The notes beneath the pieces are model-generated. The model saw nothing but the letters and a program-made list of their open reading frames with translations. It was not told the DNA's origin and did no database searches. From NCBI RefSeq assembly GCF_019449565.1, contig NZ_JAGRPM010000088.1:204152-268151 (forward strand): DNA of 64,000 nt, in the 5' to 3' direction. The DNA comes from Rhodoblastus sp. Its GTDB lineage: Bacteria; Pseudomonadota; Alphaproteobacteria; Rhizobiales; Beijerinckiaceae. Every line of letters starts with the position of its first letter. The stretch's first letter is position 1. This document shows positions 34,112 through 42,040 of this stretch, one piece after another. The position numbers were made by a program, and so were the translations under genes.

Positions 34112-35351
34112 GCAGGCGCCTGCTTTCAAGTTTTCGGACTCTGCGCGCGCGCGAGCGCCCGCCGACGACCGCGACCGCCTTTTGCAAGCCGCGAAAAGGT
34201 TGGCTGTACTGGCCGAGGCTTTCCAGCTAACAGAAAAAGAGTTTGAAAAGAAAGCCCAGCACTTGGCCGCCGAACTCACCCTCGTCATTCCCACCTTCAA
34301 CGAAAGCGCCAATCTTCGCGAACTGATCCGACGCGTGGATTCCGCCCTGGATGGCGTCGGCTGGGAAATGATCGTCGTGGACGACAACAGCCCGGACGGC
34401 ACCTCGGCGCTCGCCAAGGACATCGCGCAGGCTGATCCCCGCGTGCGCTGCCTGCGCCGCGTCAACCGCCGTGGCCTCGCGGGCGCCTGTATCGAAGGCA
34501 TGCTCGCCTCCAGCGCGCCGGTGGTGGCGGTCATGGACGCCGATCTCCAGCATGACGAGCGCATCCTGCCGCAAATGCTCGAAAAAGTTCGTGCAGGCGC
34601 GGATCTCGTCGTCGGCAGCCGCCATGTCGAAGGCGGTTCGGCCGAGGGCGGCTTCTCGGCGCGGCGCGCCGCGATCAGCGATCTCGCCACCCGCATGGCG
34701 AAAAAAGCCTTGCGCGCGGACTTCTCCGACCTCATGAGTGGCTTCTTCATGTTGCGGCGCGAAATCGTCGAGGATTGCGCGCCCGATCTCGTTCCTTCCG
34801 GCTTCAAGATCCTCGCGGATATCGTCGCCTCGGCGAAGGAGCCGCTCAAAATCGAAGAGGTGGGCTATATGTTCCGGGAAAGGATCGCGGGCGAATCGAA
34901 ATTTGACCTCAAGGTCGGGCTGGATTTTCTCGGCCTGCTGCTCAACAAGGTCAGCGGCGGCCGCATCCCGGTGCGCTTCATCTTCTTCGCCCTGGTCGGG
35001 CTGAGCGGCGTGGCCATCCATCTGATGACGGTGAATGCGGCTCTGGCCGTGCCAGGCGTGAGCTTCATGCTCGCGCAGAGCATCGCCGTCGTGGTGGCGA
35101 TGACGACCAATTTCTACATCAACAACGCCATTACCTATCGTGACGCCAAGCTGAAGGGCTTCTGGCCGCAGCTGCGCGGCCTGCTCTATTTCTATGTGGT
35201 CTGCGGCTTCGGCGCCGTGGCCAATGTCGGCGTCGCGGCCTGGCTCTATAACATTGATCACGTGGTGTGGGTTTCGGCCCTTGCCGGCGTGGTGATGGGC
35301 TCGGTCTGGAACTTCACGCTCAGTTCGCTATTCGTCTGGCGCAAGGACTGA
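34101..35351 (+). CDS. Polyprenol-phosphate mannosyl/glycosyltransferase with GtrA domain
   Basis: A 416-aa fusion. After about 55 residues comes a GT2 domain (LTLVIPTFNESANLRELI, VVDDNSPDGTS, AVMDADLQHDER, FMLRREIVED), like dolichyl-phosphate mannosyltransferase; the C-terminal 120 residues are a four-helix GtrA domain (FALVGLSGVAIHL, TNFYINNAITYRD, GSVWNFTLSSLFVW). It makes and perhaps flips a polyprenyl-P-sugar used by GT39 enzymes. The ATG at 34101 follows GAGCGAGGGA; ATG at 34110 is three codons later. Its 5' end overlaps the start of the divergent GT39 gene. Confidence 0.87.
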   Translation: MPSMQAPAFKFSDSARARAPADDRDRLLQAAKRLAVLAEAFQLTEKEFEKKAQHLAAELTLVIPTFNESANLRELIRRVDSALDGVGWEMIVVDDNSPDGTSALAKDIAQADPRVRCLRRVNRRGLAGACIEGMLASSAPVVAVMDADLQHDERILPQMLEKVRAGADLVVGSRHVEGGSAEGGFSARRAAISDLATRMAKKALRADFSDLMSGFFMLRREIVEDCAPDLVPSGFKILADIVASAKEPLKIEEVGYMFRERIAGESKFDLKVGLDFLGLLLNKVSGGRIPVRFIFFALVGLSGVAIHLMTVNAALAVPGVSFMLAQSIAVVVAMTTNFYINNAITYRDAKLKGFWPQLRGLLYFYVVCGFGAVANVGVAAWLYNIDHVVWVSALAGVVMGSVWNFTLSSLFVWRKD

Positions 35352-35355
35352 AGGC

Positions 35356-36240
35356 TCAAATATCGCGCAATCGGGCGGCGACGGCCTCGACGAAGCGCCG
35401 CACCTTCGGCGCGATCATCCGGTTGGAGGGATAGACGGCGTAGACGCCGCTCTCCGGCGTCGCCCAGTCCTTGAGGATCTGCACGAGAGAACCGGCGGCC
35501 AGCTCCTCGTCGACCACCCATATGGGCAGCGTCGTCAGGCCGAGGCCCTTGAGCGCCGCCTCGCGCATGGCGTTGGAGGAATTGCTGAGCATGATTGGAC
35601 GGATCGGCACGGATATCGGGCCTTCCGGCCCGATGAAGCGCCATTCGCGCCCCCAGAACAAAGGCGAAAAGCCGATGCAGCGATGCGTCGCGACATCATG
35701 CGGCGTTTTCGGTTCGCCGAATTGTTCGAGATAGGCGGGGGAGGCGAGGATGGCGACGCGCGAAATTCCAAGCTTGCGCACGATCAGATTGTCGGAGGGC
35801 TGTTGCGCAACGCGAATGGCGACGTCGACCCCCTCCTTGATCAAGTCGACGAATTCGGTTCCGCTGACAAATTCGATCTCAAGCCCCGGCAGGTCCGCGA
35901 AAATCGCCGGCAGGGCGGGGACGATCAGGCGTTCGAAATTTTCCGGCGCGGCGACGCGCAACCGGCCCGTGGGTTCAAGCCCCAACGCGCGGGCCGAAGA
36001 GCGCGCGATCCGCGCCTGATCCATCGCGCGGCGGGCGTGGTCGTAATAGGTCCGCCCAGCCTCGGTCGGCGCCAGCCGCCGGGTCGTTCGGTCGAGCAGG
36101 CGCACATTCAGCCGCTGCTCCAGCCGGCGCACCGCCTCGCTGACCGAGGATTTGGCCATGCCGAGCGCCTCTCCGGCGGCGGTGAAACTGCCGGAGTCCA
36201 CTACCTGGACGAAAATCTCGATGCCGTCGAAGAGATTCAT
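35356..36240 (-). CDS. LysR-family transcriptional regulator
   Basis: A 294-aa LysR protein: N-terminal HTH (FVQVVDSGSFTAAGEALGMAKSS, then VSEAVRRLEQRLNVRLLDRTTR), and a periplasmic-binding-like effector domain. Closest to the AaeR/DmlR-like group by the LLDRTTRRLAPTEAG and GLTTLPIWVVDE patterns. It is divergent from a cupin gene, 125 nt apart, the usual geometry for a LysR regulator and its target. The inducer is unknown. Confidence 0.9.
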   Translation of the reverse strand: MNLFDGIEIFVQVVDSGSFTAAGEALGMAKSSVSEAVRRLEQRLNVRLLDRTTRRLAPTEAGRTYYDHARRAMDQARIARSSARALGLEPTGRLRVAAPENFERLIVPALPAIFADLPGLEIEFVSGTEFVDLIKEGVDVAIRVAQQPSDNLIVRKLGISRVAILASPAYLEQFGEPKTPHDVATHRCIGFSPLFWGREWRFIGPEGPISVPIRPIMLSNSSNAMREAALKGLGLTTLPIWVVDEELAAGSLVQILKDWATPESGVYAVYPSNRMIAPKVRRFVEAVAARLRDI

Positions 36241-36365
36241 GGGATCGGCCTCATGGCGTTATTGTTCGCTCAAGCCGAACAACAAGTCCATGTGTCGCCA
36301 CTGTGAGAGGAGCCGATTTTTCCCTAGCCTGCGTTCATCCAATCAATGGGGCAGGGGGAAAACAC

Positions 36366-36836
36366 ATGTATCCATCCAATGATTTGAAGATCGTCGCGCC
36401 GCAGGCGGGCGCCGTCCTCAATGTTCTCGGGGCTGATATAGCCGTGAAGTCCAGCGGCGACCCCGGAAAATTCTTTTTCGCCGATCATGCGGTTCCACCC
36501 GGCTATGCCGTGCCGCTACATGTCCATGAGGATGAGGACGAGGCCTTCTATCTGCTCGAAGGCGAAGTGACGCTGATCACCGGCGACAGCGAGAAGAAAG
36601 CCCGCCCCGGCGACTATGTTCATCTGCCGCGCGGCGTGCCGCATGGCTTCGTCAACGCCAGCGGCGCGCCCGCACGCATGCTGGTCGTGGCCAGCCCCGG
36701 CGGCAAGCTTGAGGGCCTGTTTCGCGGCCTCGACGCCGCCGCAAGCCAGGCCGCCGCGAGCAAGGCGGCGCTGGCGCCGGAGCAGGTCGGCGAAATCTGC
36801 GCCGCCCATGGCGTGCGGATGTTGCCGCCAGCCTAA
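36366..36836 (+). CDS. Cupin-domain protein
   Basis: A 156-aa single-cupin protein. Cupin motif 1 is PLHVHEDEDEAFYLLEGEV and motif 2 is PGDYVHLPRGVPHGF, giving the expected His/Glu metal site. The C-terminal 35 residues are Ala-rich helix. Cupins of this size are dioxygenases, isomerases or binding proteins. Probably under control of the divergent LysR gene. Substrate unknown. Confidence 0.85.
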   Translation: MYPSNDLKIVAPQAGAVLNVLGADIAVKSSGDPGKFFFADHAVPPGYAVPLHVHEDEDEAFYLLEGEVTLITGDSEKKARPGDYVHLPRGVPHGFVNASGAPARMLVVASPGGKLEGLFRGLDAAASQAAASKAALAPEQVGEICAAHGVRMLPPA

Positions 36837-36876
36837 GACGAGCAGGCGGAGCTTTGTCCGGATTGATCGATGAAAT

Positions 36877-36901
36877 CGATTAAAAAAACTTGTTTTAATC
36901 G
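36877..36901. promoter_or_regulatory. AT-rich palindrome upstream of catalase
   Basis: CGATTAAAA, 7-nt spacer, TTTTAATCG: a perfect 9-bp dyad 87 nt before the catalase start and 41 nt after the cupin stop. It could be an operator for a peroxide or iron regulator, or a weak terminator of the cupin gene (no T-run follows). Confidence 0.5.
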
Positions 36902-36987
36902 TTGGAGTGGGTCGAGGCGCCCATGTCATAGCTTCGGCGTGAATTGCGGCGCATGATTGCGCCGTGGCTCCCAAACTGGAGAAACTC

Positions 36988-38445
36988 ATGACCGACGACG
37001 GCAAGAAGCTGACCACCGCCGCAGGCGTCCCGGTGGTCGACAACCAGAACATCATGACGGCCGGGCCGCGCGGCCCCGCCCTGCTGCAGGATGTGTGGCT
37101 GCTGGAAAAGCTCGCCCATTTCGACCGCGAGGTGATCCCGGAGCGGCGCATGCACGCCAAGGGCTCGGGCGCTTACGGGACCTTTACGACGACCCATGAC
37201 ATCACCCGCTATACGCGGGCCAAGATCTTTTCAGAAATCGGAAAGAAAACCGAACTCTTCGCCCGTTTCACCACGGTCGCGGGCGAGCGCGGCGCGGCCG
37301 ACGCCGAGCGCGACATTCGCGGCTTCGCGGTGAAATTCTACACGGAGGAAGGCAATTGGGACATGGTGGGCAATAACACGCCCGTCTTCTTCATGCGCGA
37401 CCCGTTGAAGTTCCCCGACCTCAACCATGCCGTGAAGCGCGATCCGCGCACCAACCTGCGCAGCGCCAAAAACAACTGGGACTTCTGGACCTCGCTGCCC
37501 GAGGCCTTGCACCAGGTCACGATCGTGATGAGCGATCGCGGCATTCCCGCGACCTATCGTCACATGCATGGCTTCGCCAGCCACACCTTCGGCTTCATCA
37601 ACGCCGCGAACGAGCGTCATTGGGTGAAGTTCCACTTCAAGTCGCAGCAGGGGATCAAGAACCTGACCGACGAAGAGGCCGAGGCGATCATCGGCAAGGA
37701 TCGCGAGAGCCATCAGCGCGACCTGTTCGAGAGCATTGAGAAGGGCGACTTCCCGCGCTGGACGCTGTTCGTGCAGATCATGCCGGAAGCCGACGCCTCG
37801 AAGGTTCCCTACCATCCCTTCGATCTGACCAAGGTCTGGCCGCACAAGGACTATCCGCTGATCGAGGTCGGCGTGATGGAGCTGAACCGCAATCCGGAGA
37901 ACTTCTTCGCCGAGGTCGAGCAATCGGCCTTCAATCCGGCCAATGTCCCGCCCGGCATCGGCTTCTCGCCGGACAAGATGCTGCAGGCGCGGCTGTTCTC
38001 CTATGGCGACGCACAACGCTATCGGCTGGGCGTGAACCACCAGCAGATTCCCGTCAACGCGCCGCGTTGCCCGGTCCATTCCTATCACCGCGACGGCGCC
38101 ATGCGGGTTGACGGCAATTTCGGCGGCCGCCTCGGCTACGAGCCGAATTCCTATGGCGAGTGGAAGGAGCAGCCCGATTACCGCGAACCGCCGCTCTCGA
38201 TCGAAGGCGCCGCGGATCACTGGAACCACCGCGAGGACGGCGACTATTATTCGCAGCCGCGCGCGCTGTTCCAGCTGATGACGCCGGACAAGAGGCAGGT
38301 TCTGTTCGAGAACACCGCTCGGTCGCTGGGCGGCGCGCCGAAGGAGATCCAGGTCCGCCATGTGCGGAACTGCCTCAAGGCGGATCCCGCTTATGGCGCG
38401 GGCGTGGCGAAGGCCTTGGGCCTGAGCGAAGCGGATTACGTCTGA
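36988..38445 (+). CDS. katA: Monofunctional haem catalase
   Basis: A 485-aa small-subunit clade catalase. Seen: active-site His in VIPERRMHAKGSGAYG, Asn in FAVKFYTEEGNWDMVGNN, and the proximal haem Tyr region around RLFSYGDAQRYRLG. It degrades hydrogen peroxide in the cytoplasm. The ATG at 36988 has GGAG seven bases upstream; an in-frame GTG at 36964 would add eight residues. Upstream palindrome at 36877-36901 may regulate it. Confidence 0.95.
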   Translation: MTDDGKKLTTAAGVPVVDNQNIMTAGPRGPALLQDVWLLEKLAHFDREVIPERRMHAKGSGAYGTFTTTHDITRYTRAKIFSEIGKKTELFARFTTVAGERGAADAERDIRGFAVKFYTEEGNWDMVGNNTPVFFMRDPLKFPDLNHAVKRDPRTNLRSAKNNWDFWTSLPEALHQVTIVMSDRGIPATYRHMHGFASHTFGFINAANERHWVKFHFKSQQGIKNLTDEEAEAIIGKDRESHQRDLFESIEKGDFPRWTLFVQIMPEADASKVPYHPFDLTKVWPHKDYPLIEVGVMELNRNPENFFAEVEQSAFNPANVPPGIGFSPDKMLQARLFSYGDAQRYRLGVNHQQIPVNAPRCPVHSYHRDGAMRVDGNFGGRLGYEPNSYGEWKEQPDYREPPLSIEGAADHWNHREDGDYYSQPRALFQLMTPDKRQVLFENTARSLGGAPKEIQVRHVRNCLKADPAYGAGVAKALGLSEADYV

Positions 38446-38457
38446 GCCTCATCGGCG

Positions 38458-38479
38458 GCCGGGAGCGACTGCTCCCGGC
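38458..38479. terminator. Hairpin between convergent catalase and DUF3422 genes
   Basis: GCCGGGAGC, loop GACT, GCTCCCGGC. A 9-bp GC stem in a 54-nt convergent spacer, without a T-run; probably a bidirectional Rho-independent-like or processing signal. Confidence 0.55.
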
Positions 38480-38499
38480 TCGCGCCGGTGGCGGAAAGC

Positions 38500-39798
38500 T
38501 TATTCCGCGCTGTGCTTGCGGCGGATGCGCCAGACCGTCCAGCCGACGAAGCCGACGATGAAGGGAATCAGGATCGCCGTATCCACGGCGGGGTCGATGC
38601 CATGCAGGCCCGCCTGATGGGCGCCCTCAAAAACATGATGGGCGACGCTGGCGATGTAATAGGTGATGGCGGCGATGGAAAGTCCTTCCACCGTCTGCTG
38701 CAAGCGCAGTTGCAATTGCACGCGCTCGCCCATCTGCCGCAGTAGATCGCCGTTTTGCGCCTCCACTTCCGTATCGACGCGCGTGCGCAGCAATTGCGCC
38801 GCCCGCGCCAGTTTGCGCGAGAGATCGGCCTGGCGCGCCTCGGTGTTGAGGCAGGTGCGGATGGCTGGATGCAGGCGCCGGGTCAAAAAACCATCCCAGC
38901 TCGGATAATCGGGCAAAGGCGTTTCATTGATCGCTTCGAGCCGCGTCCGCACCAGATCGTCATAGGCGCGGGTCGCGCCGAAACGAAACAGGCTGGCGGT
39001 TGCGCCGACTTCGAGTTCTGCGGCGAGCGATGTCAGCTCGTCGAGCAATTTGCGATTGGCTTCGACGCCGGAGGCGGTGGTCATGGCGTCGAGCAGGCGC
39101 GGCAATTCTTCCTCGATGCGGCGGATGGAGGGCGCGAGCCTCTGCGCCTCGGGGAGGCCCATCAGGGCGAGTGTGCGATAGGTCTCGATCTCCAGCACGC
39201 GCTGGGCCAGCCGGCCGGCGGCCATGGGCGGCATTGAACGGTTCGCGATAAATATGCGCACGAAGCCGAACGTATCCGGCGCGAAATCAGTGGCGATGAG
39301 CGCGCGGCCGGCATTGGCCTCGGAAACCGCCATTTGCAGCGGGCCGAACACCGCGCCAAGCGAGGCGGGCTCGCGGTCGCCGGCGAGCATGTGCAGATCG
39401 GCTGCGACCAGCAGCGGCCCCGGCTGCGGCAACATCTGCACTTTCTGCATCAGCGCCGTGGGGGAAGGCGCAAAGGGAGTTTCGCCTTCGAGGCCGGCAA
39501 ATTCCCAGCTATGGGTGATGAATTCGCCATGCCGTTCCCACACCAGCGTCGCGCCTTGCAATTCGATGCGGAATTGCCGGGTTTGGGCGTCCGGACCCGT
39601 CAGGCCGCGCTCGACGCAGGCCTTGGTCAGCGCGGCGCGGTCGGCGTCGGCGCGGGAGGAATCGGTCAGGAAGGCGAAATGCAGGATGCGCGCCGGCGTC
39701 TCCAGCGGCCGAGTCGGTCGCGCGTGCAATTCGCCGAGGATGCGCGCCCGCAAAGGATGTTGCTCGAAAGCCGAAGCGCCGAGACCTGCTTCCGTCAT
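38500..39798 (-). CDS. DUF3422 membrane-anchored protein
   Basis: A 432-aa protein matching DUF3422: an N-terminal HPLRARILGELHARPTRPLETP, a long mostly helical middle, and a C-terminal coiled segment followed by two hydrophobic helices (about 375-425: IAAITYYIASVAHHVFEGAH and AILIPFIVGFVGWTVW). The architecture suggests an inner-membrane protein with a large cytoplasmic N-terminus. Function not known. Divergent from modA. Confidence 0.85.
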   Translation of the reverse strand: MTEAGLGASAFEQHPLRARILGELHARPTRPLETPARILHFAFLTDSSRADADRAALTKACVERGLTGPDAQTRQFRIELQGATLVWERHGEFITHSWEFAGLEGETPFAPSPTALMQKVQMLPQPGPLLVAADLHMLAGDREPASLGAVFGPLQMAVSEANAGRALIATDFAPDTFGFVRIFIANRSMPPMAAGRLAQRVLEIETYRTLALMGLPEAQRLAPSIRRIEEELPRLLDAMTTASGVEANRKLLDELTSLAAELEVGATASLFRFGATRAYDDLVRTRLEAINETPLPDYPSWDGFLTRRLHPAIRTCLNTEARQADLSRKLARAAQLLRTRVDTEVEAQNGDLLRQMGERVQLQLRLQQTVEGLSIAAITYYIASVAHHVFEGAHQAGLHGIDPAVDTAILIPFIVGFVGWTVWRIRRKHSAE

Positions 39799-39902
39799 GC
39801 TTCCCCCAAAGCTGTAAATTTGTTACACATTGCGGATGGCGAGTTCGACAATGGTCTATGCCTTTTATATGCCACGAATTCGCGCGCAAGGAGAATGCGA
39901 CT

Positions 39903-40739
39903 ATGCGGCTGACTTCCATCCGAAAACTTGCCTCGACGCGGCGCGCGCTGCTGGCTATGGCCTTTTCCGGCTTCCTTTCGCCGGCCCTGGCTCTGGACGC
40001 GACCCCCGCGCCGGCGGTCGCGCCGGCCGCCAAACCCGCGAGCGTCACCATCTTCGCCGCCGCAAGCCTGAAGAACGCGCTCGACGAGGCGGCGGCGCTG
40101 TGGAAAAGCCGCACGGGCGAGGATGTCTCCATTTCCTATGCGGCCTCCTTTCCGCTCGCGCGGCAGATCGAGGCGGGCGCTCCGGCCGATATCTTCATTG
40201 GCGCCGATGTGGAGAGCATGGCCTATCTCGCCGACAAGAAGCTGATCGCGCCGGAAACGCGCAAGGATCTGCTCGGCAATGAGCTGGTGCTGGTCGCGCC
40301 AAAGTCGGCGGCGGGCGATTCCGTCGCGCTAACCAAGGAAGGCTTCGCCGCCGCCCTGAAGGACGGCCGGCTTTCGATGGGCGATCCCGCCAGCGTTCCG
40401 GCCGGCAAATATGGCCAGGCGGCGCTGACCAAGCTGGGCCTGTGGGACGAGGTTCAGGGCAAGGCCGCCTTCGCCGACAGCGTGCGCTCGGCCTTGCTGT
40501 TCGTTTCGCGCGGCGAGACGCCGCTCGGCATCGTCTATGCGACCGACGCCAAAGCCTCGCCGGACGTCAAGATCGTCGCGCGATTCCCGGCGGATTCGCA
40601 CAAGCCGATCGTCTATCCGATCGCGCTGACGGCGGCGGCCAAGGGCGAGGCGCCCAAGAAGCTTCTCGCCTTCCTGGAAGGGCCGGAAGCGGCCAAGGCC
40701 TTCGAGAAACAGGGCTTTGTCATTCTCTCCGGCAAATAG
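39903..40739 (+). CDS. modA: Molybdate-binding periplasmic protein ModA (orphan)
   Basis: A 278-aa secreted protein; signal peptide about 1-33. ModA signatures: VTIFAAASLKNALDEAA, YAASFPLARQIEAGAPADIFIGAD, and DPASVPAGKYGQAAL. It delivers molybdate to ModBC. No modB or modC follows; a terminator ends the gene, so it is a stand-alone binding protein here. A fully functional transporter may be encoded elsewhere. AAGGAGA precedes the ATG at 39903; an earlier in-frame ATG at 39858 gives a poorer signal peptide. Confidence 0.9.
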   Translation: MRLTSIRKLASTRRALLAMAFSGFLSPALALDATPAPAVAPAAKPASVTIFAAASLKNALDEAAALWKSRTGEDVSISYAASFPLARQIEAGAPADIFIGADVESMAYLADKKLIAPETRKDLLGNELVLVAPKSAAGDSVALTKEGFAAALKDGRLSMGDPASVPAGKYGQAALTKLGLWDEVQGKAAFADSVRSALLFVSRGETPLGIVYATDAKASPDVKIVARFPADSHKPIVYPIALTAAAKGEAPKKLLAFLEGPEAAKAFEKQGFVILSGK

Positions 40740-40780
40740 CTTCGGCGCGGCTCCGGGGTGGGCGCCGAGCTCTTGACCTG

Positions 40781-40802
40781 AGGCGTCAAATGGCGCCTTT
40801 TT
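40781..40802 (+). terminator. Terminator after modA
   Basis: A short stem (AGGCG / CGCCT) followed by a T-run 42 nt beyond the modA stop. Confidence 0.6.
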
Positions 40803-40853
40803 GCAGGAATTTCGGACGTCCCGCCCTCGGGTCGCCAAACCGGAGCCGGCATC

Positions 40854-41732
40854 ATGCAAGATCTCACGCCCGAAGGGCAGCGGCTCGTCAACGACATGGC
40901 GCAGCGGACAGGGTTCAGCCCCGACGCGGTTTCGACCCTGTTGCGCGCTGTCTCCGCCGGTTACGGAACCCAAGCCCAGTTCAACCATCCCGAATTCGGC
41001 GGCATGGGGCAATGGTCCCAGGGCGGCATGATCATGATTGGCGACATGTTCAATCAGAATCTGAAATATCGCGTCGCCGCGCTCTGCGACGAGATGTCCG
41101 CCCTGCTGCGCAGCCAGACGATATTCGCCGCGCCGGCCGCCAGCCAGTCGCAATCGCAGGGTTCATCTTGGCAAAATCAGGGGGGCGTTTCTTCGGGCTT
41201 CCTGAATTCGGGCTCCAGCCTGTTCGTGCAGGGTCCCGGCTCCGGCTCGTGGTGGCCCGCCGAACTCGGCTCGCCCTCATCGACCGGAGCGCAGAACGAC
41301 TTGCGCTACGCCTATTTCCCGGGGACGCGGCGCCTCGCCGTCCAGCTGGGCGGCCAGACGCGGGTTTACGATACGCTCGATCACAATATCGGCGGCTTCT
41401 CGCAGCAGCAGAGCGGCGACCAGTCAGTGACCTTCACGAGCCAGTACGGCCTCGTCCGCGTCGCCGATCTGCCTCTCATTTCGCCCGGGGGGGAGATGGC
41501 TCCGCCGCCGCCCGCGCCGCAAGAGTCTGCGCCACAACAGTCTCCGCCACAAGAGCCTGCGCCCTTCTTCGCCCCGCCTTCGCCGGCGCCCTTTGCGGCC
41601 GCCCCGGGCGGCTCTACTTCGCGGGACGATATATTCGCCGCGCTCGAACGCCTCGCCGATCTGCGTCAGAAGAACATCCTGACGGAAGAAGAATTCGCCG
41701 CAAAAAAGACCGAGCTGCTCAGCCGCCTCTGA
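40854..41732 (+). CDS. SHOCT-domain protein
   Basis: A 292-aa cytoplasmic protein. The C-terminal 35 residues (ALERLADLRQKNILTEEEFA onward) are a SHOCT domain, a short helical oligomerisation module. The N-terminal 80 residues are helical; the middle is Ser/Gly/Gln-rich, and a Pro/Ala/Gln-rich linker (about 205-245) with imperfect PPQEPAP-type repeats precedes the SHOCT. Similar proteins are of unknown function. It has its own terminator-free 308-nt downstream region. Confidence 0.8.
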   Translation: MQDLTPEGQRLVNDMAQRTGFSPDAVSTLLRAVSAGYGTQAQFNHPEFGGMGQWSQGGMIMIGDMFNQNLKYRVAALCDEMSALLRSQTIFAAPAASQSQSQGSSWQNQGGVSSGFLNSGSSLFVQGPGSGSWWPAELGSPSSTGAQNDLRYAYFPGTRRLAVQLGGQTRVYDTLDHNIGGFSQQQSGDQSVTFTSQYGLVRVADLPLISPGGEMAPPPPAPQESAPQQSPPQEPAPFFAPPSPAPFAAAPGGSTSRDDIFAALERLADLRQKNILTEEEFAAKKTELLSRL

Positions 41733-42040
41733 GCAGCAGGGGGTATCGCGGTCGGCGTTGCGGGCCTCCGCGAACCATCCGGATTTGCGCCTGGTCGAAG
41801 TGGCCTTTCCGCGCGCCTCTCGCAATTGCCGCAGAGGCCAAGGCCTAATGCTTTAGCGGTATTCGGGGCGCCGATTTAGCGCCTGAATGAAGCGTCAGCT
41901 CTGTGGTAATCTTTGTTAACGATAAGGCCGGGCGGGTCTGGCGCTCGCCAGACCCGCCCGAATCCGGCATGTTTCACGGAGAAAGCCAATCCAGCCGCCT
42001 CTGACGGCGGCGGCCCCAAGTCAATTTGCGAGCCGCGCTC
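41733..42040. other. Intergenic region before the phosphoesterase-Hint gene
   Basis: 308 nt without a supportable gene. It contains one long perfect hairpin (41930-41959) 80 nt upstream of the next start, and a GTTAAC at about 41915. Nothing else recognisable. Confidence 0.6.
41930..41959. other. 14-bp perfect palindrome upstream of the phosphoesterase-Hint gene
   Basis: GGGCGGGTCTGGCG, loop CT, CGCCAGACCCGCCC. A very stable stem with no T-run, placed in the probable 5' region of the next gene. Candidate terminator for the SHOCT gene, or leader structure. Confidence 0.55.

Noticed and set aside
34112..34849. Upstream extension of the GT39 frame
   Set aside because: It is antisense to the GT2-GtrA gene and lacks hydrophobic or domain features; the family start fits 34111.
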